This document shows, one piece after another, positions 36,905-46,428 of a stretch of DNA of 64,000 nt; the first letter of the stretch is position 1; each line of letters starts with the position of its first letter. The notes beneath the pieces are model-generated. The model ran no database searches, was not told the DNA's origin, and saw only the letters and a list, made by a program, of their open reading frames with translations. The position numbers and the translations under genes are program-made. This DNA comes from Sphingomonas sp. Ag1 (lineage in GTDB: Bacteria > Pseudomonadota > Alphaproteobacteria > Sphingomonadales > Sphingomonadaceae). The stretch spans positions 124,001-188,000 of the forward strand of contig NZ_LAZX01000093.1 in assembly GCF_000980895.1 (NCBI RefSeq), in the 5' to 3' direction.

Positions 36905-38200
36905 TTATTTCCCGCGCGGCTGCGCGGCGAGGCGCGAGATGAGGACCGCACTCCGCAGCGCCTGGCGCGGCAGGCTGGTGAGATCGACCCACTCGCCCAC
37001 CGCATGCGCGCCGCCCCCGGCCACGCCCATGCCGCCCAGCGTTACCGCGTCCGCGGCGACGAAGCTGGAATCCGCCGCGCCGCGCTTGGCGGGGTCCATT
37101 TCCAGCATCTCGGGCAGGCCGAGGTCGCGATTGACCGCGTTCAGCTCGTTCATCAGCGCGCGGTTGGCCGCGGTCGGCGGCATCGAGGGATAGCCTTCGA
37201 AGAAGCGGATCGACGCCTGGGTGCCGGGCAGGTGGCGGGCAACGATTGCCGTCATCGCCGCCTTTGCCTTGGCATCCTGTTCCGGCGTCAGGCTGCGCAG
37301 ATCGCCGCGCACGACCGCCCGGGCGGGGATCACGTTGGTCTTGCCCTCCGCGGTGCCCTTCACGCCGGCATCGTCGAGCGCGGCGGGCGTGCCGCCGACG
37401 ACGACGCTGGCATTGTAGGTGAGGTTCGGTTCCGCCAGCGTGCGGCGGAATTCGTCGAGGATGCGCGCCATCTCGTACACCGCGCCATAGCCCATCGACG
37501 CATTGAAGATGCCGCTGGAATGGCCCGTCTTGCCGGTGGTGACGAGTTCCCAGTTGGTCGAGCTTCGCCGCGCGGTGGTGGCATATTCCTGGTCGCCATC
37601 GCGGGCGACATTCTCATATTCCAGTGCGATGTCGGCCCATTTGCCGGCGTCGACGAGATCGCGGCGGGCGACCTCCAGCGGGGCGCCGGTCTTTTCCTCG
37701 TCGCCGGTCAGGACGATCTTGATATCGGCATTGCGCAGGGTTCCGGCGGCCTGCATCGCACGCAAGGCGGCGACGATCACCACCAGCCCGCCCTTGTCAT
37801 CGCCAACGCCGGGGCCGGTCACGCGGTCGCCCTCCCGCTTCCAGCCGGTGAAGGGACTGTCGGGTTCGAACACGGTGTCGAGGTGGCCGATCAGCAGGAT
37901 GCGCTTGCCACGGCCGTTACCCTTGTGGGTCGCGACGATGTGGCCTGCGCGGCCCGTCGCCGTCATGTCGATCCAGTCAACGGTGAAGCCAAGTGGCGCC
38001 AGTTCGGCGCGCATCATCTCGCCGACGGCCTTCACCCCGGCAAGGTTGAGGCTGCCCGAATTCTGCAGCACCAGCTTTTCCAGCAAGGCCTCGTGGCGCG
38101 GCGCTTCGCTCGCGACCACCTCCCCCATCCGCTTTTCCGGCGCGCTGGTGGCGGCGGTGGTGAGCAGGGCGAGGGCGGCAAGGGCGGTGCGCAGGATCAT
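36905..38200 (-). CDS. Exported M20 family metallopeptidase
   Basis: 431 residues from ATG 38200, which opens a signal peptide (MILRTALAALALLTTAATSA). Zinc ligands and catalytic residues are visible in LLIGHLDTVFE, GVGDDKGGLV, TGDEEKTG and, near the C-terminus, GGGAHAVGEW. The dimerisation domain lies in the middle (TTGKTGHSSGIF). Related to glutamate carboxypeptidase-type M20 enzymes; periplasmic. A small amino acid or peptide substrate is likely but not specified. Confidence 0.92.
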   Translation of the reverse strand: MILRTALAALALLTTAATSAPEKRMGEVVASEAPRHEALLEKLVLQNSGSLNLAGVKAVGEMMRAELAPLGFTVDWIDMTATGRAGHIVATHKGNGRGKRILLIGHLDTVFEPDSPFTGWKREGDRVTGPGVGDDKGGLVVIVAALRAMQAAGTLRNADIKIVLTGDEEKTGAPLEVARRDLVDAGKWADIALEYENVARDGDQEYATTARRSSTNWELVTTGKTGHSSGIFNASMGYGAVYEMARILDEFRRTLAEPNLTYNASVVVGGTPAALDDAGVKGTAEGKTNVIPARAVVRGDLRSLTPEQDAKAKAAMTAIVARHLPGTQASIRFFEGYPSMPPTAANRALMNELNAVNRDLGLPEMLEMDPAKRGAADSSFVAADAVTLGGMGVAGGGAHAVGEWVDLTSLPRQALRSAVLISRLAAQPRGK

Positions 38201-38374
38201 GCACGGCGGGCTAACAAAGCAGCCGGTCCGTGAACAGGGTGGGTGTATCAAATCGTTGCGTTACGGGGCGCAGATTGAACCCCCGGCGACGCTGCGCCAT
38301 GGGAGGATTGCTGCACGGGTCGGTGCGGCAGTGGCGATCGGGCACCAAGCCGGACGCACCGCAGGAGACCGAAC

Positions 38375-38806
38375 ATGAATGTTGCCATCCTTGCCGGGCT
38401 GTTGCTCGGCGCGCCTCAGCCGGAGGCGCACCACGTCGAGATTGATCATCAGGGCCAGCGGGTCGACGTGACGTACCAGAGCGCGACTGACGTCATCCAT
38501 AAGCAGGTCGGCGCAGTGGGCGCCGCCGGGCGCGGCAGCACGCTGCGTTGCGTCTGGCGTGCCAACGTCAGCGTCGCACGCGAGGCGCGCAGCACGGCGG
38601 GCCATGTTCTCGCCCGCACGATCGCTGGCGATGCGCCGGTGGAGGGCAGCCGCGCGGGCTGGTGCTCGGCGCAGCGCGGCGCGATCGCGCAGGACATTGC
38701 GGCCCGCAGCGCAGATACGCGCGCGCATCTTCTCGCGGTGGCTGAGCGGGACCGTGAGGTTCTGGCGCTAGAGCTTGATACCGCCCATGCCGCGGGGCGC
38801 AGCTAA
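38375..38806 (+). CDS. Hypothetical exported protein
   Basis: 143 residues. Short hydrophobic N-terminus (MNVAILAGLLLG) that may be a signal peptide, then HHVEIDHQGQRVDVTYQS and two Cys (LRCVWRANV and GWCSAQRG) that could form a disulfide. No family recognised with certainty. Its TAA directly abuts the GTG of the porin-like gene, so the two are likely co-translated. Confidence 0.6.
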   Translation: MNVAILAGLLLGAPQPEAHHVEIDHQGQRVDVTYQSATDVIHKQVGAVGAAGRGSTLRCVWRANVSVAREARSTAGHVLARTIAGDAPVEGSRAGWCSAQRGAIAQDIAARSADTRAHLLAVAERDREVLALELDTAHAAGRS

Positions 38807-39547
38807 GTGCGCGCAGTCGGGATGATGGCGGCCGCGGGCCTGTGTGCCCTGGCCTCGCCCGCGATCGCGCAGGTTGCGGTTGGCGGCAGTGTCGAGATCG
38901 CGACGGATGAGCGTCGTCGTGGCATCAGCTGGAGCGACGGAAAGGTGGCGCCCGCGGCGAGCGTGCGGGCCAGTGTGCCGTTCGGGCTGGACCTGGGCGT
39001 GCGGGCCACCGGCACGCGGGGCGACCCACGACATGGCGGCGCTGACGCCGTGTTCGACGTGACGGGCGGCTTCACGCGTGACATTGGCGGCGGGCTGCGG
39101 CTGGACGGTTTCGTCGCCGGGCACCTGTTTGCCGGGGCGAGGGGCGGCATGGACTATGTCGAGGGCGGCCTTGGCGCGAGCTATGCGCTGGGCCCGGCAG
39201 AGCTTGGCGTGGACGCGCGCTACGCACCCAGCCAGTCCGCGATCGGCGGCGACAATCTATGGATCGGCGCGCGCGCGCGCGTGGGCGTGCCGGCGACGCC
39301 GTTTACCGTGAACGCCTCCGTCGGGCATTCGTCCGGCAGCGTGGATGACTGGCAGCGCGCGGCGCGGCTTCGCCCCGGCGGAAATTACACCGACTGGTCG
39401 CTGGGCGTCGACCATATCACCGGGCCATTCAGCATCGGCGTGCTGTACACCGGCACCGACATCGATGATCGCGTGCTCGCCTCCCCCTTCGCCAATCCGC
39501 GGCACACCGGCGACAAGGTGTCGGCACGGCTGGCGATCAGCTTCTGA
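38807..39547 (+). CDS. TorF-family putative porin / outer membrane beta-barrel
   Basis: 246 residues from a GTG abutting the previous stop. Signal peptide ending AIAQ. The start of the mature part (VAVGGSVEIATDERRRGISWSDG) fits the TorF/Gcw_chp group, in which the mature N-terminus reads like S-x-x-x-x-D-Y-R-F-R-G-x-S. Many alternating beta strands and a C-terminal Phe (ARLAISF), as required for outer membrane assembly. Pore function is inferred from family only. Confidence 0.8.
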   Translation: MRAVGMMAAAGLCALASPAIAQVAVGGSVEIATDERRRGISWSDGKVAPAASVRASVPFGLDLGVRATGTRGDPRHGGADAVFDVTGGFTRDIGGGLRLDGFVAGHLFAGARGGMDYVEGGLGASYALGPAELGVDARYAPSQSAIGGDNLWIGARARVGVPATPFTVNASVGHSSGSVDDWQRAARLRPGGNYTDWSLGVDHITGPFSIGVLYTGTDIDDRVLASPFANPRHTGDKVSARLAISF

Positions 39548-39674
39548 CAACAGGCGCCGGGAATTCAGCCCGCTGAAGCGGGGCTGCACCCCGGCGCAAA
39601 ATTTCATGACGAGGTCTCTTTTCTTCCCCCGCTGAAACGGCAACAAAGCTGCAAAACACCGTGGGAGATGATGT

Positions 39675-40808
39675 ATGAAGTCGCCAATCTGCGCGATGCT
39701 GGGAATCGATTTCCCGCTGCTCGCCTTCAGCCACTGCCGCGACGTGGTCGCCGCGGTCAGCCGCGCTGGCGGGTTTGGCGTGCTGGGCGCGACCGGGCAC
39801 ACGCTGGAAAGCCTAGAGACCGAGCTGGCGTGGATCGACGCGCATGTCGACGGCAAGCCTTATGGCCTCGACGTGCTGATCCCCGAAAATCTCGCGACCG
39901 GCGGTGCGAAGGGGCTGACCCGCGCGTCGATCATGGACAAGGTGCCGCCGCAGCACCGCGCCTTCGTCGGCGAACTGGCGGAAAAGCATCACTTCTCGTT
40001 GCCGCCCGAGCACCCTGACAGCGACGCACCGGCGCCGTTCGATCCCAATCTGGCGCTGGCGATGCTCGACGTGGCGTTCCGCCACCCGATCAAGCTGATC
40101 GCCAATGCGCTGGGCGTGCCGCCGCAGGCGATGATCGACATGGGGCGCGAGCGCGGCGTGCCGGTCGCGGCGCTGGTCGGGGCGAAGGAACATGCCCTAC
40201 GGCAGGTGGACGCAGGCGTCGACATTCTGGTGGTGCAGGGCGGCGAGGCCGGCGGCCATTGCGGCGAGGTTTCTACCATGGTGCTGGTGCCCGAGGTGAT
40301 CCGCGCGCTGGAGGCGCAAGGGAAGCGCGTGCCGATCCTTGCCGCGGGTGGGATCATGACCGGCAGCCAGATGGCGGGGGCAATGGCGATGGGGGCCGAC
40401 GGCGTGTGGACCGGATCGGTCTGGCTCGCGACGCCGGAGAGCGAATGTTCGGACGTGTTCCGCGAGAAGATGGTCGAGGCGACGTCACGCGACACGGTGC
40501 GGTCGAAGAGCCGCACCGGCAAGCCTTCCCGCCAGCTGCGCTCGGCGTGGACCGATGCGTGGGAAGGGCCGAACTCGCCCGGACCGCTGCCGATGCCGTA
40601 CCAGAGCCTGATCAGCGAACCTGCGATCCGCGCGTGCGATATCGCGGCGCAGAAAGGGGACCCGGCCGCGCGCGACATGGTGACATACTTCGTGGGGCAG
40701 GGCGTCGGCCTTGTCGATCAGGTCCGGCCAGCGGGGCAAGTGGTGCAGGATTTCAAGCTGGAGTTCGCCGAGGCGATGGAGCGGATGATGGGACTGGTCG
40801 AAAGCTGA
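39675..40808 (+). CDS. Nitronate monooxygenase / 2-nitropropane dioxygenase family flavoprotein
   Basis: 377 residues, TIM barrel. FMN-site motifs: GGFGVLGATGHT, VVQGGEAGGHCGE (the conserved His), PILAAGGIMTG and MGADGVWTGSVWLAT. The C-terminal part (TGKPSRQLRSAWTDAW) is typical of the group often seen with fatty-acid or nitroalkane oxidation. GGGAGATG lies before the ATG. Stand-alone gene. Real substrate unknown; the alternative is a FabK-like enoyl reductase, which I consider less likely. Confidence 0.9.
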   Translation: MKSPICAMLGIDFPLLAFSHCRDVVAAVSRAGGFGVLGATGHTLESLETELAWIDAHVDGKPYGLDVLIPENLATGGAKGLTRASIMDKVPPQHRAFVGELAEKHHFSLPPEHPDSDAPAPFDPNLALAMLDVAFRHPIKLIANALGVPPQAMIDMGRERGVPVAALVGAKEHALRQVDAGVDILVVQGGEAGGHCGEVSTMVLVPEVIRALEAQGKRVPILAAGGIMTGSQMAGAMAMGADGVWTGSVWLATPESECSDVFREKMVEATSRDTVRSKSRTGKPSRQLRSAWTDAWEGPNSPGPLPMPYQSLISEPAIRACDIAAQKGDPAARDMVTYFVGQGVGLVDQVRPAGQVVQDFKLEFAEAMERMMGLVES

Positions 40809-40926
40809 AACGATTGGTCGCATTCGGCCGCATCCTCGGCTGACCGTCAATCTTTGAGTAAGGTTCGCGTCGCCATGCCGGCCAGGCAACGCTGAGACTG
40901 GCGTGTGCACGGAGGATCTGGTTCGT

Positions 40927-41784
40927 ATGCGCTTGTACCGGGCAAGCTCATTCATTTTCCCACGAAGCTTGCAGCTGCGGATCTTTGCCGTCTGCTTCGT
41001 TGCGACTCATCTTCCGCTGCTGGGCTTCATCATCTGGGCGGCGGCGACGCATCGGCTGGATCCGACGGGGGTGTTGGTGGTCGTCGGCGCGACGGTGCTG
41101 GGTCTGGCGCTGGCGCTGGCGGGTATCTTCGCGCTGCTCGCACCGATCCATCTTGCGGCCAAGGCGCTGAACGAGGCGGAGGAGGGCCAGGTGCCGAGCG
41201 TGCCGTTGGTATCGGGCAATGATCTGGTCGCGCGCCTGCTCGCCGGGATCAACCGCGCGGCGCAATCGACCGCCGAACGGATGCGGTCGCTTCAGCGCGA
41301 CGCTGTGCAGGATCCGCTGACCAGCGTGCTCAATCGCCGCGGCCTGCTGGCGCAGCTCGACGCCATGCCCGAACATCATACCGCCGGCGCCCTGGCTTTG
41401 GTCGACCTCGACCATTTCAAGCTGGTCAACGACCTGCTTGGCCATGAGACGGGCGACCGGGTGCTGCACGATTTCGCGCACAGGCTGGTTGCCGCCGTGC
41501 GCCGGACGGACATGGTGGCGCGCTGGGGGGGCGAGGAATTCCTGATCTATTTTCCCGGTGCGACCGAGGCGGTGGCGCAGGCTGTGCTGATGCGGATCGC
41601 GGAGCGGCTGCGCGCCGATCCGCTGGCGCATGTCGGGGACCGGCCGCTCAGCTTCTCCGCCGGCACCACCGCTGCATCGCGCGGGACCTTCGACGAGGCG
41701 ACGCGACGGGCGGACGCAGCGCTGTACGAGGCGAAGCATCGCGGGCGTGCCCGCATTCTGAGCAGTGCGGAGCTGCGCATCTGA
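40927..41784 (+). CDS. Membrane-bound GGDEF diguanylate cyclase
   Basis: 285 residues from ATG 40927, ten bases after GGAGGA; a GTG at 40903 is an alternative. Two TM helices (residues about 15-40 and 45-75), a short HAMP-like linker and a GGDEF domain in the C-terminal 165 residues. The active site is GGEEF, with a preceding RRTD five residues upstream, which matches the RxxD inhibitory (I) site. So it should make c-di-GMP and be feedback-inhibited. The periplasmic loop is too short to be a large sensor domain. Confidence 0.92.
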   Translation: MRLYRASSFIFPRSLQLRIFAVCFVATHLPLLGFIIWAAATHRLDPTGVLVVVGATVLGLALALAGIFALLAPIHLAAKALNEAEEGQVPSVPLVSGNDLVARLLAGINRAAQSTAERMRSLQRDAVQDPLTSVLNRRGLLAQLDAMPEHHTAGALALVDLDHFKLVNDLLGHETGDRVLHDFAHRLVAAVRRTDMVARWGGEEFLIYFPGATEAVAQAVLMRIAERLRADPLAHVGDRPLSFSAGTTAASRGTFDEATRRADAALYEAKHRGRARILSSAELRI

Positions 41785-41799
41785 CCGGCGCAGCGGCAG

Positions 41800-42558
41800 T
41801 CAGATGCCGTCGGGAAAGACCGTGTGGCCGGCCGCTTCCAGCGCGGCGGTCAGATCGGTGACACAGGCGTCGACGGCGGCAGGATCCGACGAGCGAACGA
41901 CGAAGTTCGCGCCGGTGCGCCCCTCGCGAAAGAACGGGTAGCTGCCGATCGCGACGCCGGCATGGGTGCGCTCCGCGTGGCTGAGTAGCTCCGCGATCTC
42001 GCTTTCCGCCACCCAGCAACCGATCTGCCGGCTGACGACGGGGCGGCCGCCCTCCAGCGTGCCGGTGAGCGAATCGAGCATTCCGGCCGTGATGTTGGGC
42101 ACGCCCGCCATGATGAAGATGTTGCCGATGTGGATGCCCGGTGCACCCGACATGCGGTTTTCGATCAGGCTCGCACCCTCGGGCACGCGCGCCATGCGAA
42201 GCCGCGCATCGGTGATCCCGCCGCGCGATCCATAATAACGTTCCAGCACCGCCACCGCCTTGGGGTGATGAACGACGCCGACGCCAAGCGCCGTGGCGAT
42301 CGCATCGACGGTGATGTCGTCATGCGTCGGCCCGATGCCGCCGGTGGTGAACAGGTAATCGTTGCGCGCGCGCAGGATGTTGACCGCCTCGACGATCGCC
42401 TCCTGCCGGTCGGGCACCACGCGAACCTCGACCAGGCGGATGCCCTGGACGTTCAGCCATTGCGCGATCTGCGCGACGTTCTTGTCCTGCGTGCGTCCGG
42501 AGAGAATCTCGTCCCCGATCACCACGAGAGCGGCGGTCCAGATGCGTTCGCTTTCCAT
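41800..42558 (-). CDS. CinA/MoaB-Mog-like molybdopterin-binding domain protein
   Basis: 252 residues. MPT-binding-type fold: VIGDEILSGRTQDKN, FTTGGIGPTHDDITVDAI and AGVPNITAGMLDSL. Equivalent to the CinA N-terminal domain without the C-terminal pyridine-nucleotide deamidase part, a common stand-alone form in alphaproteobacteria. Exact role (ADP-ribose pyrophosphatase or molybdenum cofactor related) unclear. Divergent from map by 53 bp. Confidence 0.85.
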   Translation of the reverse strand: MESERIWTAALVVIGDEILSGRTQDKNVAQIAQWLNVQGIRLVEVRVVPDRQEAIVEAVNILRARNDYLFTTGGIGPTHDDITVDAIATALGVGVVHHPKAVAVLERYYGSRGGITDARLRMARVPEGASLIENRMSGAPGIHIGNIFIMAGVPNITAGMLDSLTGTLEGGRPVVSRQIGCWVAESEIAELLSHAERTHAGVAIGSYPFFREGRTGANFVVRSSDPAAVDACVTDLTAALEAAGHTVFPDGI

Positions 42559-42611
42559 GCGGCACTGGCATAGCCTCGCAAAAGTGCGCCCGTCACGCTA
42601 TATCCGCGGGC

Positions 42612-43439
42612 ATGACCGAATATGTGACCGTGACCAGCGACGCGCCGCTGGGACGCAATGGAGCGATCAAGCTTCATGGACCAGAGGCCTTCGCCGGGAT
42701 GCACGCCGCCGGCCGGCTGGCGGCCGAAACGCTCGACATGATCGTGCCGCACATGGTGCCCGGCGTGACCACGGCCGAGATCGATCGGCTGGTGTACGAT
42801 TTCATCACCAGCCGTGGGGCGGTGCCGGCGACGCTGGGCTATCGCGGATACACGCACAGTTGCTGCATCTCGATCAACCATGTCGTCTGCCACGGTATTC
42901 CCAGCGACAAGACGCTGAAGTCGGGCGACATCGTCAACGTCGACGTGACCCCGATCGTCGATGGCTGGCACGGCGATTCGTCGCGGATGTACCTGATTGG
43001 TGACGTGCCGCTGAAGGCGCGGCGCCTGGTCGACGTGACCTATGAATGCCTGATGCTCGGCATCGAGCAGGCGAAGCCGGGCAACACGATGGGCGATGTG
43101 GCGCATGTCATTCAGCGCCATGCAGAGTCGCACCGCTATGGCGTGGTGCGCGATTTCTGCGGCCATGGCCTGGGACGCCTGTTCCACGACGCGCCGGAAG
43201 TGGTTCATGTCGGGCGGCCGGGAACGGGGCCGGAGCTGAAGCCGGGGATGATCTTCACCATCGAGCCAATGATCAACATCGGGCGGCCCGATGTGAAGCT
43301 GCTCGACGATGGCTGGACGGCGGTGACGCGCGACCGGTCGCTGTCGGCGCAGTTCGAGCATTCGATCGGCATCACCGAGGACGGATGCGAAATCTTCACG
43401 CTCTCGCCCGCCGGTCTGCACAAGCCGCCGTATCTTTGA
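42612..43439 (+). CDS. map: Methionine aminopeptidase type I
   Basis: 275 residues. Metal ligands in order: Asp111 (NVDVTPIVDGWHGDSS), Asp122, His185 (DFCGHGLGRLFH), Glu218 (FTIEPMINIG) and Glu249 (QFEHSIGITEDG). Removes the initiator Met co-translationally. N-terminal CISINHVVCHGIPS matches type I enzymes. Single gene followed by a perfect inverted repeat. Confidence 0.97.
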   Translation: MTEYVTVTSDAPLGRNGAIKLHGPEAFAGMHAAGRLAAETLDMIVPHMVPGVTTAEIDRLVYDFITSRGAVPATLGYRGYTHSCCISINHVVCHGIPSDKTLKSGDIVNVDVTPIVDGWHGDSSRMYLIGDVPLKARRLVDVTYECLMLGIEQAKPGNTMGDVAHVIQRHAESHRYGVVRDFCGHGLGRLFHDAPEVVHVGRPGTGPELKPGMIFTIEPMINIGRPDVKLLDDGWTAVTRDRSLSAQFEHSIGITEDGCEIFTLSPAGLHKPPYL

Positions 43440-43480
43440 CCGGACCGTCGCCGCGCCGTTCAGGGCGGCGCGCTGACTAA

Positions 43481-43508
43481 GATCACCTGTCCATTGTGAC
43501 AGGTGATC
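43481..43508. terminator. Perfect 11-bp inverted repeat between map and the quinohaemoprotein gene
   Basis: GATCACCTGTC (43481-43491), six-base loop CATTGT, GACAGGTGATC (43498-43508). 42 bp after map and 74 bp before the dehydrogenase ATG. The arms are perfect, but no T-run follows on either side, so it could be an operator for the dehydrogenase gene rather than a terminator. Confidence 0.45.
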
Positions 43509-43581
43509 GCCACTTCCCTTCCGAACCAACCTGCGTCAGTCTCCCGCGCCAAAGCCTCAGCAAGGGGCGGGGGAGAGGAAC

Positions 43582-45795
43582 ATGCGGCTTGGATATGCGC
43601 TGGTCGCGGCGCTCGCGCTGACGGCGTGCAAGGCGGCGACAACCACCGAAAATGCAGCCGATCGCAGCGCCGCCACCGGCGTTGGCAAGGTCGATGGCGC
43701 GCTTCTGACCACCGGCGGCGACGGCCGCGATTGGGCGATGGCCGGCTTCAACTATCAGGAACAGCGTTTCTCCCCGCTGACCCAGATCAACGCCGGCAAT
43801 GTCGGTCAACTGGGCCTCGCCTGGTATGCGGACATGCCCGACGCGCGCGGTCAGGAGGCGACCCCGGTCGTCATCGACGGCAAGCTCTTCGTCACGGGTC
43901 CCTGGTCCAAGGTGTTCGCTTACGACGCGGGAACCGGGCAGAAATTGTGGGAGTTCGACCCCGGCGTCGACAAGGCGAAGGGTGTCGAGGCCTGCTGCGA
44001 TGTGGTCAACCGCGGTGTCGCGGCGTGGAAAGGGCGGCTGTACGTCGGCACGATCGACGGCCGCCTGATCGCGCTCGACGCGGCGACCGGCAAGCAGGAC
44101 TGGTCGGTCCAGACCACCGACAATTCAAAGCCCTACACCATCACCGGCGCGCCGCGCGTGGTGAAGGGGATGGTCGTCATCGGCAATGGCGGCGCGGAGT
44201 TCGGCGTGCGCGGCTATGTCACCGCTTATGATGCCGGCACCGGCGCGAAGAAGTGGCGCTTCTACACCGTCCCCAACCCGACCGGTGCGCCGGACGGCGA
44301 GGCAAGCGACGCGGCGATGGCGAAGGTCGCGCCGACCTGGTCGGAGAACGGCCAGTGGAAGCAGTCCGGCGGCGGCGGCACGGTGTGGGATTCGATCGTC
44401 TATGACGCGGAGCTAGACCAGCTGTACCTCGGCGTCGGCAACGGTTCGCCCTGGAACCATGGTCTGCGGAGCGAGGGCAAGGGCGACAACCTGTTCCTTT
44501 CCTCGATTGTCGCGCTGAAGCCCGATACCGGCGAATATGTCTGGCATTATCAGGAGACGCCGGGCGAGACGTGGGACTTCACCGCCACCCAGCCGATCAA
44601 CCTCGCCACGCTCAACATTGGCGGCAAGCAGCGCCGCGTGTTGATGCAGGCGCCCAAGAACGGCTTTTTCTACGTGGTCGATCGCACGAACGGGAAGCTG
44701 ATCAACGCCGGCCAGTTCATCCCCGGCGTCAACTGGGCGAGCGGCTATGACCTGAAGACGGGGCGCCCGATCGAGAACCCGGAAGCGCGCTATTACAAGA
44801 CGGGCAAGCCGTTCGTTGCGGTGCCGAGCGCCATCGCCGCGCACAATTGGCAGCCGATGAGCTTCAACCCGCAGGCAGGCCTTGCCTATATTCCGGCACA
44901 GATCGTCGGCTCGGCCTATCTCAACCCGTCGTCGGATCTGGATCAGGCGAAGCCGCTTGGCTTCAACGTCGGCCAGGATCTCGGCAATGCCATGTATCCG
45001 CGCGATCCCGCGGCGGTGAAGCAGGCGATTGCGGGCGCCACCGGGCGGCTCGTCGCCTGGGATCCGGTCGCCAACAAGGCGCGCTGGACGGTGGATTATC
45101 CGACACCGTGGAACGGCGGCACGATGACCACGGCGGGCAATCTCGTCTTCCAGGGGACGGCGCTGGGCGAGTTCCGGGCCTATGCCGCGGATACCGGCAA
45201 GCAGCTCTTCACCTATCCGGTCGGCACCGGGATCATGGCCGGCGCCGCGACCTTCATGATCGGCAACGACCAATATGTCGCGGTGCTCGCCGGGCGTGGC
45301 GGCGCGCTGCCGCTGTCGATCGGCTATGCCATCGGCAAGGCCCGCGACGTGCCCAACGTGCCGCGCCTGTTGGTGTTCAAGCTCGGCGGCACGGCCAAGC
45401 TACCCGGTACCACGCCGCAGGATTCGACCCCGGTGAACCTGCCCGAGAACAAGGCGACGCCGCAGCAGGTGGCGCAGGGCCAGGCGCTGTTCGGCCGCTA
45501 TTGCCAGGTCTGCCACGGCGCGAGCGCTGGCGGCGGCGGCGTGCTGCCGAACCTGCAGCGCTCCGCGACGCTGAGCGACCCCGACACGTGGAAGGCGATC
45601 CTGATCGACGGGATGCTGAAGGACCGCGGCATGGTCAGCTTCGCCAAGGTGCTGACGCCCGAACAGGCGCAGCTGATCCGCCTCTATGTCATCGATGAGG
45701 CGCATTGGGCGCAGAAGAACCTCGCCGGTGCCACCAAGGTGGTAACGCCCCGGCCGGGCGCCGCCGCCTCTCCCGTACCGACGGGGGTTCGGTGA
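43582..45795 (+). CDS. Quinohaemoprotein alcohol dehydrogenase (PQQ + cytochrome c), lipoprotein
   Basis: 737 residues. Lipobox-like LTAC at residue 16 suggests a lipidated periplasmic enzyme. Eight-bladed propeller with repeated Trp motifs (AYDAGTGQKLWEF, ALDAATGKQDW, AYDAGTGAKKWRF). PQQ-contacting vicinal Cys138-Cys139 (VEACCDVV); catalytic Asp332 in GETWDFTATQP. The residue two after this Asp is Thr, not Asp, pointing to a calcium rather than lanthanide type by the rule known for methanol dehydrogenases. C-terminal cytochrome c domain with heme motif CQVCH (Cys641, Cys644, His645). Oxidises alcohols, passing electrons to the respiratory chain. PQQ biosynthesis genes are not in the window. 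Confidence 0.93.
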   Translation: MRLGYALVAALALTACKAATTTENAADRSAATGVGKVDGALLTTGGDGRDWAMAGFNYQEQRFSPLTQINAGNVGQLGLAWYADMPDARGQEATPVVIDGKLFVTGPWSKVFAYDAGTGQKLWEFDPGVDKAKGVEACCDVVNRGVAAWKGRLYVGTIDGRLIALDAATGKQDWSVQTTDNSKPYTITGAPRVVKGMVVIGNGGAEFGVRGYVTAYDAGTGAKKWRFYTVPNPTGAPDGEASDAAMAKVAPTWSENGQWKQSGGGGTVWDSIVYDAELDQLYLGVGNGSPWNHGLRSEGKGDNLFLSSIVALKPDTGEYVWHYQETPGETWDFTATQPINLATLNIGGKQRRVLMQAPKNGFFYVVDRTNGKLINAGQFIPGVNWASGYDLKTGRPIENPEARYYKTGKPFVAVPSAIAAHNWQPMSFNPQAGLAYIPAQIVGSAYLNPSSDLDQAKPLGFNVGQDLGNAMYPRDPAAVKQAIAGATGRLVAWDPVANKARWTVDYPTPWNGGTMTTAGNLVFQGTALGEFRAYAADTGKQLFTYPVGTGIMAGAATFMIGNDQYVAVLAGRGGALPLSIGYAIGKARDVPNVPRLLVFKLGGTAKLPGTTPQDSTPVNLPENKATPQQVAQGQALFGRYCQVCHGASAGGGGVLPNLQRSATLSDPDTWKAILIDGMLKDRGMVSFAKVLTPEQAQLIRLYVIDEAHWAQKNLAGATKVVTPRPGAAASPVPTGVR

Positions 45796-45868
45796 CGGCG
45801 ACCTGGTGATCGGCGCATGCATGGGTGGGCGCTGCCCTAGAAAGTGGCATCGCCCGCCGGCTGCCTGA

Positions 45869-46336
<468 letters not shown>

Positions 46337-46428
46337 ACCCTTAACAAACGGCCCGGCATAGAATCGGGCCGCCCCGGCAACGAGAAAGTCCTGGCCGCGC
46401 CAGGAACCCGCAGAGGAAGATCAGAGCA

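Noticed and set aside
39553-39587. Terminator after the porin-like gene
   Set aside because: AGCCCGCT/AGCGGGGCT arms are off by one base and no T-run follows; not strong enough to list.
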